64,000 bases of DNA from Saccharomycopsis fibuligera x Saccharomycopsis cf. fibuligera (GCA_001936135.1 CP012821.1:558001-622000); one strand, 5' to 3'; positions 1-12,843 are shown, numbered from the stretch's first letter. Notes: generated by a model not told the origin, from the sequence alone. Translations and numbers: made by a program.

Positions 1-1814
1 AACTCACCATTTTGATGTTTTCTCAAATATTCGTCAGACTGTGGACTTTTTAACCATTCACCAAGGCTCATACCTTCAACAATAATAGATGTGGAACCAG
101 ATGTTCTAGGTTGGTAAGCAAAAGTCATAGGTTGATGAGTAGAAGCTGAAGGCTGATATGCTGGTTTGGTGACAGAGGCAGCAGCAAAATTTTTTATTTT
201 CTTTGACGAAGATGCTGTATGAATAATATTCTTTCTGAAACGTGCGTTGTGGACCCCGGTAGCAACAGGAAGAGGCTTTTTGGTTTTGAATTTGTTTTGA
301 GCAATGTGGTATGCCAATCTTCTAACAAGAAGCTCAATGATTCTGCCACAAAAGCCGAAATATGGCCAAAGCACACTCTTCACTATGCTGTAAACTCTAA
401 ACTTGATGCTTTCTGGTTTCTTGACCCAGGTCTCCATTTTCGGCTTTTTTCCCGATAATCTTTTTTGTTGAGTTCTTGGCACTCTATTACCGTTGATCAT
501 GACTCTTAAGCAATCAGCAACTTTCTCAATAATATCTTCAATATCAATAATAGTTTCCACTGAAACATTAAGAATATTAGCAAGACGAGGTCTGGAGACA
601 CAATCGTAAATGATCTTAGGTCCATCAGATTTCGACTTAGATAACTTATAAGTGTTGAACTCATCATTGATCTTTTGCGCAATAGTAATTCCATTTCCTA
701 GATACTGATGAAAATTGAACTTTCCTTCGAACTTCGAAGCATTCCTACTCAATTTCAAAGCAACAAACATAGCAAAATAATCATTTTCCTGGATTGCAAA
801 TTGCACTTCATTTGAGTCACTATCATAGTAACAGTACTTGGCACGAAGCTGCTCGAGAGACACAAAATTAAAATATTTCACCAAGAATTCTTGAGGGTTA
901 GTCTTAAAGCATAGTTCCAATTCATCTAAAGTGTCTTTGGAAAGTACATCAAAGGAATTGCCTTTAGCTGCGTTGATATCTATCGAACCTTCAAGACATT
1001 TTGAAGTTTTAGTACATTCAGCAATGATTGTGTTTTTGGTGCTAGTGTATTCACAAATGTCAGTGCTGCTAGATTTTCCAACAGCAATGTTCTCTAGGGG
1101 AGATCTTAAAACAAAATTGGTATTTGCAAAATCAACAATTGCGGAGTTACGAAGGGCAAAAGAGGAACTAGATTTGAGATTCGCTTCGTGATAGGTGTAG
1201 TTTTGAAAAGCTTTTTGTTGTACAGGAGTTGTGTTTGCTCTGTCAAAAGAATAGAGTAATGAATTCGATCTAGTAGGAGATTGGAGACTCATACCAGCAA
1301 AATTAAAAGTTAAAGTGTTTCCTGAAGGAGCATCGTTTGAAGAAGTACTGCAGAGGGGACTAGATGATCGATCAGAAAATTTTTCAAGATTTTCTTCAGT
1401 AAGAAAGGGATTTGTGCAGTTTTGACGATCATTAAATGTATAATTATATGATGGGTTCGTGTTCTCAGTTCCCATAGAGGAAATCCCAATATGTTCACTC
1501 TGGAACCCTTCATTTGCTTCTTCTTGAGAATGTGCATTTTGAAGCCTTCCGATTTTTCCTTGAAATTTAGCCTCGGAGAGCTGTTTAAACCAGTCATCAT
1601 CAAAAATACTAAAACCACCACCTTTTTCATTGCCTTTTTCGGCCAATTTTGATTGTTGAAGCTCATCAACAGCTTGAAAAGAAGATGGCTCATCTGTATT
1701 AGTGTTTTCAAAAAAACAATAAGCGTTAAGGGCTTCAAAAAAGTCAGCATCAGAAAAAGCAAGGTTAACAGGACTTCTAGAGTTAAATTTAGAAGGATCT
1801 GCATCTGTAAACAT
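1..1814 (-). CDS. Unrecognised protein, C-terminal end beyond the left edge
   Basis: An uninterrupted reading frame begins at an ATG (bases 1814-1812) and runs 604 codons off the window with no stop. The first ~300 residues are rich in Ser, Thr, Asn and acidic residues. A basic patch at about residues 445-470 (RTQQKRLSGKKPKM) precedes a hydrophobic/aromatic stretch at about 475-510 (FRVYSIVKSVLWPYFGF) and a Lys/Arg-rich segment. The last visible part is Pro/Gln/Ser-rich with two AYQP motifs. I recognise no family. The composition suits a regulatory or scaffold protein, but that is inference. Its 5' end faces the large gene at 4210 across a 2.4-kb shared spacer. A GTGAGT near the edge could be a splice donor, which cannot be judged here. 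Confidence 0.8.
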   Translation of the reverse strand, partial: MFTDADPSKFNSRSPVNLAFSDADFFEALNAYCFFENTNTDEPSSFQAVDELQQSKLAEKGNEKGGGFSIFDDDWFKQLSEAKFQGKIGRLQNAHSQEEANEGFQSEHIGISSMGTENTNPSYNYTFNDRQNCTNPFLTEENLEKFSDRSSSPLCSTSSNDAPSGNTLTFNFAGMSLQSPTRSNSLLYSFDRANTTPVQQKAFQNYTYHEANLKSSSSFALRNSAIVDFANTNFVLRSPLENIAVGKSSSTDICEYTSTKNTIIAECTKTSKCLEGSIDINAAKGNSFDVLSKDTLDELELCFKTNPQEFLVKYFNFVSLEQLRAKYCYYDSDSNEVQFAIQENDYFAMFVALKLSRNASKFEGKFNFHQYLGNGITIAQKINDEFNTYKLSKSKSDGPKIIYDCVSRPRLANILNVSVETIIDIEDIIEKVADCLRVMINGNRVPRTQQKRLSGKKPKMETWVKKPESIKFRVYSIVKSVLWPYFGFCGRIIELLVRRLAYHIAQNKFKTKKPLPVATGVHNARFRKNIIHTASSSKKIKNFAAASVTKPAYQPSASTHQPMTFAYQPRTSGSTSIIVEGMSLGEWLKSPQSDEYLRKHQNGE

Positions 1815-4146
1815 GTTGAATAGTATAGCAATAAGTCTCAAGCAAAGAATTTGCAGTTAGCAGATTATCTGGGGGGCAAGATACATGTAGCATATATCTA
1901 AGCTGAATTTGATGAGGTATTTGAAGGAGTGGATGGAACTCCGAACAAATTATTCATTTTGGGGGAACCAGTATGCTTATAAACAGAGTTCTAAAAGGAA
2001 GATATCAAGTTTTTAAGATTTAAACTTTGGTTCTCTTACCATAATCAACCAAAAATAGATCTTCATAAGCCAAAAATTCTGATATAATGCAAATGAAGGA
2101 AAGATTCATAATTTATATGCTTTTGGGAAGGTTTAAAGGAAACAATTTACGCTCAAGATACTTTACAGACCAATTAAATATTTGAATTTTTCGGAATATG
2201 AAAAAAAATAGGACACAAACACATATTCATATTTCAACCGAAGGAAAAGACGCAAAAACAGCTCACACTGCAACTTTTGTGTACATGTGATTCTGGGTCC
2301 TCCAGATTGAATTTCTTTAGCCCTCAAAGAGGAAAATGTTTCCGCGGAAGCGGAAGGAATTGTAGTTTTGTGTAGTTCTCTGGAAATTTTCAGGCATGTT
2401 AAAAATAACATGCATGCTGACGCATGGAAAACCGTTTTGGGCGCAGAGTGCAGGAACCAGAAATTTTCTGCATTTTCGACATATCAAACAAACAAAAGTT
2501 CTCAGTGAAACTTAGAAACTGAAGGTTTGATTTATTTAAGCCCTTTCCTGCGTATTTTGGGCAATTTTGTGTTATATGTGATTCCAAAAATAGGTTTACC
2601 GTGACTTAAAAGGTTTATTTTTGTGTAACATAGTCTTAGACTCTGCAACTTGATCACCAAAATCGTTAATTTTATCTATTTATTTATAGAAGTCCGCTTC
2701 TTTCAGAGGGAAGACCATGATAAAGTGTGAATAAATGAAAGGGAAACCTGATACCATATACAATCTAAAGTGAGCTGATAGGATATTCCGTCATTAATAG
2801 TTTTCTCTTACTCTTGTGTCCTTTTTGCGCTTTGAAGGAAAACACATATATGTACAATAAGATTCAACTTTGGATCTTTATGTTGAGCAAAGAGAAAGTA
2901 CGGGTAATATAAATATTTTCAACGCTTCTGCACTTATACAACCTAATAGCATTAAGGTGTGAGTCTATGCCTGTATAACAGCTAAGAAAACATGTTGATA
3001 ATAGTGTTACGACAAAACTGTATACCAGGAATTGATACAATTGATTCATTGAAAATCGTTTTTAGGAAATAGTTTTCTAAAATTCTTTTCGAAGTTCAAA
3101 AAATCTTTTTATAATTGCAAATTAGAAAGTTAAAATACTCGTTGAAACCAAGAGAATAAAATTTCATGTTTAGGTGTTTAACTTCGACACAAATCTTTGT
3201 CTATCAAAAGGATACATGTATTTGTAACAGGCCTTACCTCTAAATTATTAAACTTGACAACAAGTATATCTAAAGGAAGAGCACAGCTTCCAGATATATA
3301 TGCTATCCATGGAAGATCAGTTTGGTACTGCACTCTCTTTGCCAACTATAGCTGACATTACTCACAACAATCGTACACATTAGACACTCCTATATGGCAT
3401 GTAACCACCTTTAGTGCCTACTTCAATTTAAAAAATTTATGGTTGCGGCTGTTTATACTATTCCGATCAGTATCCGGACGTTCTATTATGGCTAAATTTA
3501 TTAATAGTAAAATATAAGTGCCAGTGCTTTGGTTCGGGGAATTCACCCGTCGTTCTGGTATCACGCAATTCCAAAACTCAATTCCTTTTTCAGCAACCGT
3601 TGTATCTCATTGCCTGCGAACACTATCACAAACAGCTAGCCATAGTGCAAAACGAAATCCGGATGATGCAATACAGAGCTTTAAGTGCATGATTATCCGA
3701 TTGTTGTGGGATTTTTGGCCACAGAACATAGGTACAAATGACATCAATGTGGCGGTGAAAGGACAGCCGGGGATGACAGCAAAGTTCGCTTTGCACCATG
3801 AAATTTGCAAAACCTTAAATTGCAGAGGAGAGAGCAACCTAGCGAGCAACCACCTCAAAGCAAAGCTATGGAGTTCTCACCTTACATCTGCTCCAGTATA
3901 TGCCTTGCTCAGCTGCCCACCATGATTGCTGCTGTTCTCAGATAACATATATATCCTGCTATGAATCCCCTCTTCAATCTAAACTCAATTGCAGTAATTT
4001 TTGCTATGTCGGTACAATTTTTTTCTTCATTTCAAAGGTTTTAATTAAAGATTCTAAAAATTGTTCAATTATTTATCAGCTAGCCTTACTCAATTTTTAT
4101 TACATTTGAACAAACTACCTTAGACAGACGCTATTTTCTATCTATA

Positions 4147-4197
<51 letters not shown>

Positions 4198-4209
4198 CAT
4201 ACACGCATA
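1815..4209. other. Long divergent spacer (2.4 kb)
   Basis: AT-rich spacer between two divergently transcribed genes. It holds only short, unremarkable reading frames and presumably carries both promoters. The one clear feature is an AC dinucleotide tract next to the downstream start codon. No RNA gene or mobile element was recognised. Confidence 0.6.
4149..4193. repeat. (AC)22 microsatellite in the 5' leader
   Basis: 45 bases of alternating A and C end 16 bases before the ATG of the giant Gly/Ala protein gene. The tract is therefore probably transcribed as part of the 5' leader. Confidence 0.95.
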
Positions 4210-5264
4210 ATGGGTTTACTCCACAGACATAAAAAATCAAAGGACCAAGTTGTCAAAGAGCATAACTCTCCTCCAGGTTACACTGTTCTCGGAGATGACA
4301 AGAATCAAAAATCCTCCAAACAATCAAAGAGCTCTAAGACTCAACAGCAGAATTCTAAGGCCTCCGGAGCCGGTACTGGAGCTGGTGCTGCTGGCGTAGC
4401 TCCAAATACTTCTAATTCCGCAAAGCAGCAACCTTCCTCCTCCACAAACAATGCTGCTGTCGGATCTTCTACCAACAATAGAGCTACCGGAGCCACTAGC
4501 TCTGAATATGGTTCTCAAAATGCTCAACCAAACATTTCCTCCAACAGAGACCCTACCTCCACAACTAAATCAGGCCCAGTTTACGGCTCTTCCGGTAAAG
4601 GCGTACCAACTTCCTCCTCCAATGCCCCAACTTCTAATGAGCCAACCTCTTCCTCCAATTATGGCCCATCTTCCTCCTCCAATCCTCCAACTGCCGCCAC
4701 AACTAGTGCTACTCGTTCCTCCAGAGGTAGCCAAACAATTCCTGGTACTTCTGCTGATCTTGGTAGAGGACCTGCTGCGGGTGGCGGCCATTATGCTGCT
4801 CATAACCAAGCCTATGATCCAACATCCAGAGCAACAGATCCTTCTGGTGCTGAAATTGGAAAATCCCCTACTCAAAGTGGTAACGCTGGCTACGGAAGTG
4901 GTATTTCTGACGGCAACAATGCTGGTTCTTCTACTTATGGCTCCAACTCCCAGAACGCCAAGTCCTCCTCCAACAAGGGTTCTGGTATTGGAGCGGCTGT
5001 TGCCGGTGTTGCTGGCGCAGTAGGCTTAGGCAAAGGCTCTAAAAGTCAGAAATCTGAACAGCAAGGACAGCAATATGGCTCCTCCAATCCAAACCCTGTG
5101 ACTAATGCTGAAAACAGTCAAACTGGTAACAAGAATTTCCAAAACCAATCTGGTAGCAACTATCAAAACCAAGCCACCAATTCCCCTAACCACAAAACAG
5201 GATATGCTAATACTCCTACTCAGAAACTCAATGATCCTTCTGGCGCACATACAAACGCCGCTAA

Positions 5265-5319
<55 letters not shown>

Positions 5320-8300
5320 TTCGGTAACACCCCTGCTCATCAAATAAATGACAGCTCTGACTCTTACAAAAACGTTACTGATAACAATTATGGTAATTCT
5401 GGAAATGGTCGTGACGCTTCTTCCTCAGGAACAGGACATGAATCAGGCTACAAGACTGGTGCTGGTCTAGGTAGCGCAGCTCTTGGTGCTGGTGCCGGAG
5501 CCTCTCACGGTAGATCCTCTGGAACCCACGAAACGCCAGGAAATCATGGTACTAGCACTGCTGCTGGTGGTACTGATAAGTATGGCTCTGGTTCAGGTCC
5601 TCGCTCTGCCACTCATCAATCCGGTGCTGATGATGACTATCAATACGGCTCTCAAAACTCTGGTACTGCCGGTGGCGGTGCTTACGCTGCTGATCAATAT
5701 CCAAAGCATGTTCCATCTCAAGGCAGAGATGCTACTGCTGCTAGACACGGCCAAAACATAAGCGGTACTGGGACTCAATCTCATCCAGATACTTATGATA
5801 CCACAGCACAGCAAACTGAGAACAGAGTTCCTGCAACCCACAACTCTGCTGATAGATCAACTCCTGCTGTTGCTGGTTCTGCCATCTTGACTGGTGTTGC
5901 TGGTGCAGCTGGCGCATTATACGGTAAAGCTGTCGGTGCCTTTGGTAACGAAGGCGAAGAAGGCAATAGACAATATGATTCTACTGTTCCTGAAACTGGA
6001 TCTGGTAATTATGGCCATAGCAGTAGTGGCTATGATCACAGTGGCGCTTACAATGCCGCTGACAAAGAAGGTATTTCAGGTAATTCTCACAAGAGCAACT
6101 TGGGCACCACTGATTCTGGTTACCAAAACGATCCATTGGAAAACCGGAACAAATATGCTGACAATGTTCCTCACAGTAAACACATTGCCGGTTCTGATGT
6201 AGCTGCTACCGGTGTTGGTTCTGGCTCTGGTGCTGGCGCTGATTATGGCAGCCGTAAGGGAACTTCCTCTGTCACTGGTGATCATATTGTTCAAAACGAA
6301 CGCGGTACTGAGTACAAAACAAGTAATTCTAGAGGAACAACTGGAGCTGGTGGTTACAGTAACCAAAACGATTACTCTTCTGGTAGCGATCCATATGGTA
6401 ATCAACAAGAATCTCAAAGTGGCGGTGGCGGTGTTAGCAAGAAGGCCGCTGCTGGAGCTGGGTTAGCTGCTGCTGCTGGGACTGTTGCTGCTGGAGCTGC
6501 TCATGGCAAAAATCCAACGCAAACTGCCAAAGATACTAAGGATGCTGGCACCCAGGCATACAAGGGCCATATGGAGTCTGGAGGTGCCGTTTCTGGTGAC
6601 CAATATGCTCGCGAACCAGAAGCTGGTGCTAGCTCCTCAGGACCAAAAAATGCTTATGCTGCTGGATTAGCCGGTGCTGCTGGCACTATTGCTACTGGTG
6701 CTGCGCAAGGTAAGGATCCAAAGGCTGTTGCCAAAGAAGGTAAAGATGCTGGCACTCAAGCTTACAAGGGTCATAAAGCTAAAGAACAGGCCTCTTCTGG
6801 CAGTAATCAATACGCCTCTGCTGGTCAAAGAGGTACTAACGGCTCTGGTTCCGGTCCTCAACATGATGCTACTAACTCAAGAAATGCTGGCCATGGTGTG
6901 GCTGGTGTTGGAACCGGATCTCAACACGGTTCTGGTCATGGTAACCAATATAGTTCTTCTAGTCATGGTAACCAGTATGGTTCCACTGGCCACGGTGATC
7001 AATATAACTCATCTGCTCAAAGAAGTACTACTGGTTCTGGTGCTGGTGCTAGCGGCTATGGTTCTCAGCCTACCGGTAGAGGCGTTGGATATGCTGATCC
7101 AACCTCTAAAGCCGATGCAGGCAGATCTGATGCTGGTGGTTACGGTAACCAAAGAGATTATCCATCTAGTGCATCCAGCGACCCATATGGTAACCAACAA
7201 CAATCTAGTGGCAACAACATCAGCAAAAAAGGCGCTGCTGGAGCTGGTGTTGCCGCAGCTGCTGGGACTGTTGCTGCGGGAGCTGCTCATGGCAAAAATC
7301 CAAAGCAAACTGCCAAAGATACTAAGGATGCTGGCACCCAGGCATACAAGGGCCATAAAGAATCTGGAGGTGCCGTTTCTGGTGACCAATATGCTCGCGA
7401 ACCAGAAGCCGGTGCTAGCTCCTCAGGACCAAAGAATGCTTACGGTGCCGGTGTAGCTGCCGCTGCTGGCACTGTTGCAAGCGGTGCTGCTAGTGGAAAG
7501 AATCCAAAAGAAGTTGCTAAAGAAAGCAAGAACGCAGGTCAGGGTGCCTACAAGGGCCACAAATCTAAAGAGGAAGCTTCATCAGCTGTTACTAACAGTA
7601 ACTCTAAGAAGAGCTCTACTGGTACTGCTGGCGGTGGAGCAACTAGTTCCACAGGTCCTGGCAGCACAAGTGGCGCAGGTGGTACTCGTGGTGCTAACGT
7701 TGCTGGTGGTGCTACCACTGGCCGTCGTGACCTTGCCGAAGCCAAGAATCACCACAACAACATTCTTAACAAGAATAATGTTGACTCTGAAGAGTATGCA
7801 AAGACCGATGTTCCTGGTGCCGGTGTCACAGGTGGTGGTTATGCTGGTACTACTGGTACTGGTTATGTTAGAGAAGCTCACAACCCTTCAAAGCAACATT
7901 ATTATGATATTGAAGATAACGAAGTTAATGATAGACATGGTCACCACAAATTAGGGTATGATTCTGATGGTTATGATCAACAAGGTTCTAACCAAGGCTA
8001 TGGTCAAAGATCCAATCATGGCTCTAACCGAGGATATCAACATGGCTCTGGTGACCATTCCGGCACAGGTGCTGCTACTGGCGTAGGTGTTGCTGGCGTT
8101 GGTCTCGGTTCTGCTGCTGCTGGCCATCATGGCAACAAGGGCCAACACTCTGACGCAACTGGAGTTGGTTACTCCGGGAAGAGTTATGGTAACCAACCAT
8201 CTGATCCTACTACCGTTGAAGGCTATGGTAAAAACGTAGATTTTGGTGAGCATGGCATTGCTGACCCACAAAGTTTTTCTAGTGGTAGCGGTGCTACTAC

Positions 8301-11300
8301 AAATGCTGGTGGTGTTGGTTATGGCTCCCATGGTAACCATAACCAGTACGATTCTAGAGGAACAACTGGCGCTGGTGGTTACAGTAACCAAAATGAGTAC
8401 TCTTCTGGTAGCGGTCCATATGGTAATCAACAAGAATCTCAAAGTGGCGGTGGCGGTGTTAGCAAGAAGGCCGCTGCTGGAGCTGGGTTAGCTGCTGCTG
8501 CTGGGACTGTTGCTGCTGGAGCTGCTCATGGCAAAAATCCAAAGCAAACTGCCAAAGATACTAAGGATGCTGGCACCCAGGCATACAAGGGCCATAAAGA
8601 ATCTGGAGGTGCCGTTTCCGGTGACCAATATGCTCGCGAACCAGAAGCTGGTGCTAGCTCCTCAGGACCAAAAAATGCTTATGCTGCTGGATTAGCCGGT
8701 GCTGCTGGCACTATTGCTACTGGTGCTGCTAGTGGAAAGAATCCAAAAGAAGTTGCTAAAGAAGGTAAAGATGCTGGCACTCAAGCTTACAAGGGTCATA
8801 AAGCTAAGGAACAAGGTTCTACTGGTGCTGGAATTGATTCAAACTCTGCTCAACGCAGTAATGATCAGACCTCTAGAATTTATGATAGTACTGGCCATCC
8901 AAAGACAACTGCTGCAGCCGGTGCAGCTAGTGGAGCTGGAGCTTCAGGTGCAGTTTTAGGCCATGGTACTGGCCACCAAGACCAATATGGTAACACAGGC
9001 ACTAGAAATACTACTGGCTTAGATGATGAAAGCTATGGCAAAGGTCGTGGCAACACCGACTATGCTGATTATTCTGGTACTGGTTCTAGTGGAAGACAGG
9101 CTTCTACTACTTCTAGCGGCACTAAAGGTAGTGTTGCAGATGCTGATCCTTCCAACTATGGCTTGACTAACCACAAGGGCACTGCTTATTCTTCTCAAAA
9201 TCGTGTTCCACCAAATGTTGCCAGAGACCAAACTGTCACTGATGCTAGTGGTTACAACAACCCAGCTTACAACTATGGTCCAAATGATGGTGTTAGTCCT
9301 GGTGTTAATCGTACCACTGGTGCTGACTCAAGCCACAACAGAACTGCTGCCGGTGCTGCCGGTGCTGCAGGACTTGGTGCTGCCGGTGCTGGTGCTGGTG
9401 CTGCATACGGTCATCACCATCAAGGAACAACCGGTGGTTCAGGTACTGGTGCTAATGAGCCTGGTCTTAGAAAGAAAGCCTCTTCTTCGTCTTCTTCATC
9501 GTCTTCCTCTGCTTCTTCTTCAGAATATTCACAGGATAGACAGCACGCTGGTAGAGGAACTGCTGGCACTGTTGCAGGTACTGGTGCTGGTGGGGCTGCT
9601 GTTGGTGCTGGTGCAGGTGCCGGTTCTACCGGCAACAAAAAGTCTTCAAAGGGTAGAAAGAAGTCTGATTTCAAGCTCTTTAGAGTCTTTAGAGACTCTA
9701 AGGAAGGCTTGGATGACTCCAAGACTAAGAAGAGCCAAGAACAGAAATTAAGTCAACAAACTGGTTATGGAACAACTGGTGCTGCTGGTGCTACTGATTC
9801 CGGAAAGCCGGGCTATAACGATTACGCTGATTCTTCCCAAAACCCATACGGCAGTGACCAACAAACTACTGCTGGACAGGGTTATGGTACAGGTACAGGC
9901 GCAGCTGTTGGCGGGTTAGGTGCTGGAGCTGCCGGAGCTGGCCTTGCTTCTGGTCACCATGGCGCATCTGGCAATAGAGGCACTGAACAATTTTCTAGGG
10001 ATGAAGGTACGACTTCTGGTACTAGAGGTGTTGGTGCTGGCGGTAATACTACAGATAAGTACGGCAACCATACACACGCCAAGGATGTTAGCTCTGATCC
10101 TTATGCTGCCGGCGAAGAAGATAAACAACAAGCAGTTGGCTACGACAGAGTTAAGCAAGGTGCCGGTTACGCTAAAGACAACCAAGATAAATTAGCTGGT
10201 TTGGATAAGAGCGGAAAGGCTCAATCCGGTCTTGACAAAGCCCAACAGTACGGTAACGACGACAAATATAAGGCTGGTATTGCTGCTGGTGGTATTGCTG
10301 CTGGTGGTGCTGGTGCAGCTTATGACAGTCACAGAAAGAACAAGGCAGCCTCTGGTACCGGTGCTGGTGCTGGTGCCGGATATGGTGATGAAGATACTTA
10401 CCAATCTCAAGCAAGAGGTGGTACTTCTACTGGTCCTGGTTATGGCGGTGACAGCAATGACTATGGTACTACTGGCAAGAGATACAACTCTGCTGGAACT
10501 TATGTCAATGACCCATCTCCAAACTCTGGTACAGTTACTGGCAGCCATGGTCAAGCCTATCCAGATAGTGCTGCTGGCACGGCTTATGACAAGTCTGGTT
10601 ATGGTAACAATCTTGACACTACGGGTAAATCCCACGATCATTCTGCCGCTACAGCTGCTGGATTAGGCGGTATTGGTGGTGTCGGTGCTGGTGCTGCTGC
10701 TCATCAGTACAACAAGCAGCCACAGTCTGGTAGCGTTACCCATGATCCTACCACCGCCTCTGGCGGTGCTGCTGGTGCAGTTCCCCAAACTATTCCTGCT
10801 AATGACCCAAGAGTTCAAGGCGGGTCTCAACAACGAGGTGAATCGTTACCAAAGACAAAAGGTGTTATTGATACTGTCTTTGGCAAAGTGTTTGGTGGTG
10901 GTGGTGGTAGTAGTAGCAACGAACAAGAAGCTACTGGTGCACCATCCACTACTATTAGAGGTGCTCCAGTTGCTGGGGCCACTGGTCCAAACACTACCGC
11001 AAACACTAGTGTTCCTAGCACTGCTGGTAGAAATACAACTCATCCAGCTGGTGTTGCTAGCACTACACAGGGCGGCGGTGGTGCTTATTCATCTGGTACT
11101 CATGGTACATACGGTGAAAAAGACACCGTTTCTGGCCACAACAACTATGATACTGCTGGTACTGCTTCTGACAGAGATCTTGGTGGAAGCGGTGGTAGAG
11201 GAACCACTGCTGCTACTGCTGGAGGGGTTGCAGCTGCTGGAGGAGCAGCTGCTGGCTCTCACTACGGTAACAAAGGCCACCAAAAACAAGCCAGTTATAG

Positions 11301-11550
11301 CAGTGATTATGGATATGATGACCAGAATCAGGGAGCCAATGACTCTTCCAACTACACTTTTGGCCAACAACAAGGCTCAGGACAAGAAGGTGCTAGAAGC
11401 GGAGGTAATATTCCTGGTAACTTTGACTTCAGCAGTTCTGTGCCTAAGGGATTGACCGAAGTTGGTCCAAATACAAAGCCAGATGTTGGTGAAGAATTAT
11501 GGTTTGATACTGAAACTGGTAAGAGATTCATCAGAAAGGTCAGTAACTAA
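4210..11550 (+). CDS. Giant Gly/Ala/Ser-rich zipper-repeat protein, hydrophilin/LEA-like
   Basis: 2446 residues from ATG 4210 with no intron signs. It has no N-terminal signal peptide (MGLLHRHKKSKDQ) and no long hydrophobic anchor. About 19 segments of 18-25 residues are almost pure Ala/Gly with Val/Leu/Ile (GxxxG-like, for example AAAGAGLAAAAGTVAAG). They recur along the chain, and most are followed by a short basic turn such as HGK, HHGNKG or SHGR. Polar Gly/Ser/Asn/Tyr/Gln sequence lies between them. A module of about 150 residues occurs three times. A Ser run and a basic segment (KKSDFKLFRVFRDSKEG) lie near residues 1755-1830. The C-terminus (ELWFDTETGKRFIRKVSN) looks conserved. LEA/hydrophilin stress proteins and membrane-binding glycine zippers share this style. 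I do not recognise the family, and any role in desiccation, membranes or polarity is inference. Confidence 0.88.
5266..5319 (+). repeat. Nine perfect GCAGGA hexamers encoding (Ala-Gly)9
   Basis: A perfect hexanucleotide tract inside the giant gene encodes alternating Ala-Gly. Unit changes keep the frame, so length polymorphism is expected. Confidence 0.95.
6328..8814 (+). repeat. Three diverged copies of a ~450-bp coding module
   Basis: Copies lie at 6328-6789, 7129-7575 and 8353-8814. Copies 1 and 3 are offset by exactly 2025 bases without indels and are nearly identical. Copy 2 is more diverged in its 5' part and its end. Each encodes two Ala/Gly zipper segments separated by the signature AKDTKDAGTQAYKGH and followed by a second K-x-AG-x-x-AYKGH block. 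Confidence 0.92.
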
Positions 11551-12843
11551 GTGATACTAAGCGATAAAGCTTTGGTTACGCAAATTTTAATGAGTTTCGA
11601 TTGGTAATATTTGGGTAAAGTGATTACAAAAAATTGGAGGATTTTTGTTTTCACTTTATTTATTGATGTTTGGAGGACATTTATAGTCCCATTTATTATC
11701 ACTCGTTTATGATGGTTTGATTTTTATAAGTGTTTTTTGTTTTTCTTTACTTTGGTTTTATATTTGTTGAGTATGAGATAATGTATATGAGCAAAAAATA
11801 TATTCGAATTAATGAATGATGTTTTAATTTAAAACTTACTTGTAAAGAGGACACAGCTGGGCTGTTTTTATCCTGCCAGGCTGTCTAATACTATTAGGCA
11901 GAATAAAGCTTTCAAGCGTTACACCAAAAACATTGATATTGGAGCCACATTACAAATTGCCCTGCTGCTTTGCTTGCTTGCTTGCTTTGGCACTTACTCG
12001 CTTTTTTCATGTCCTTCTCTTAGGCGCCTGCCAACAATAATAGTGGTTCACAACACACCACGAGTAAACCAAACTCATCTCGTCTCTATTACAAACATGT
12101 AAGTCCCCATCTTATCTCTCAAACAACCATACCCTCAATAACTGTTACCGTTCTTTTCGTCTCAATTTTCTATTTCTGTTTGCGCGCAACGCGGTCCTCA
12201 CACATTAGCGTCTGCAGGTGAGACCAGCATACATGAATGCGCTGCTGTTCATACGAGACGAGATGCGTTCAATATCAAAACTGCCCGCCATGCCAATTAT
12301 CCAAGGTCTGGCGCATCATCCCGCCACACAACGACTGGCTTTCAGCGTAGACGGTGGAGCAACAGTGCTATTAAAGAATGGTGTGTTAGCGGAATACAGG
12401 AATAAGGGAATAGTGGGTGGACCGCCCCTTACTTTTGATTAGCCTGTCTTGCTGGTTTGTTACTGAGTTGCAGTGCCCTTCTTTATATATCTCCAGGCAA
12501 TTCCCCTGGTTTTACCAGTCACTGGTCAAAAAGACCATCTCTCAATCCTGGCTTACACTTTCGCTCTTCATTTTAAGCACAACAGCTAACTTAGAAACTC
12601 GTGTCTTATTATCAATAACCCACGACAACAAGACACCCACGGCCATTAGCTTAATAATCGTTTTCAATATTTCGCGCATTAGCAGCAGCACCAGGAGCAA
12701 CTGCGGCATCGGCACAGCATCGAGCGAAAGAAGGAATTGTAAAAAAAAATTTTTTTTTCTTCAAAGATCTTCGTTGAGGTATATTATCCCCGAGCCATCA
12801 CCATACATCAAAACGAGACCTTGAAAAAGAAGAGACTGAAAAT
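11551..12843. other. Spacer (1.3 kb), 3' end of giant gene and promoter of next gene
   Basis: An AT-rich 3' region is followed by a mixed-composition leader. It contains four TTGC tetramers near 11970 and an A-run/T-run pair near 12740. A CATGTAAGT near 12093 and several AG sites could allow a 5'-leader intron, but no convincing branch site was seen. Confidence 0.5.

Noticed and set aside
3518-3925. A 135-codon frame in the promoter of the giant gene
   Set aside because: No domain, an overlapping opposite-strand frame, and a non-ATG (GTG-type) beginning; probably chance.
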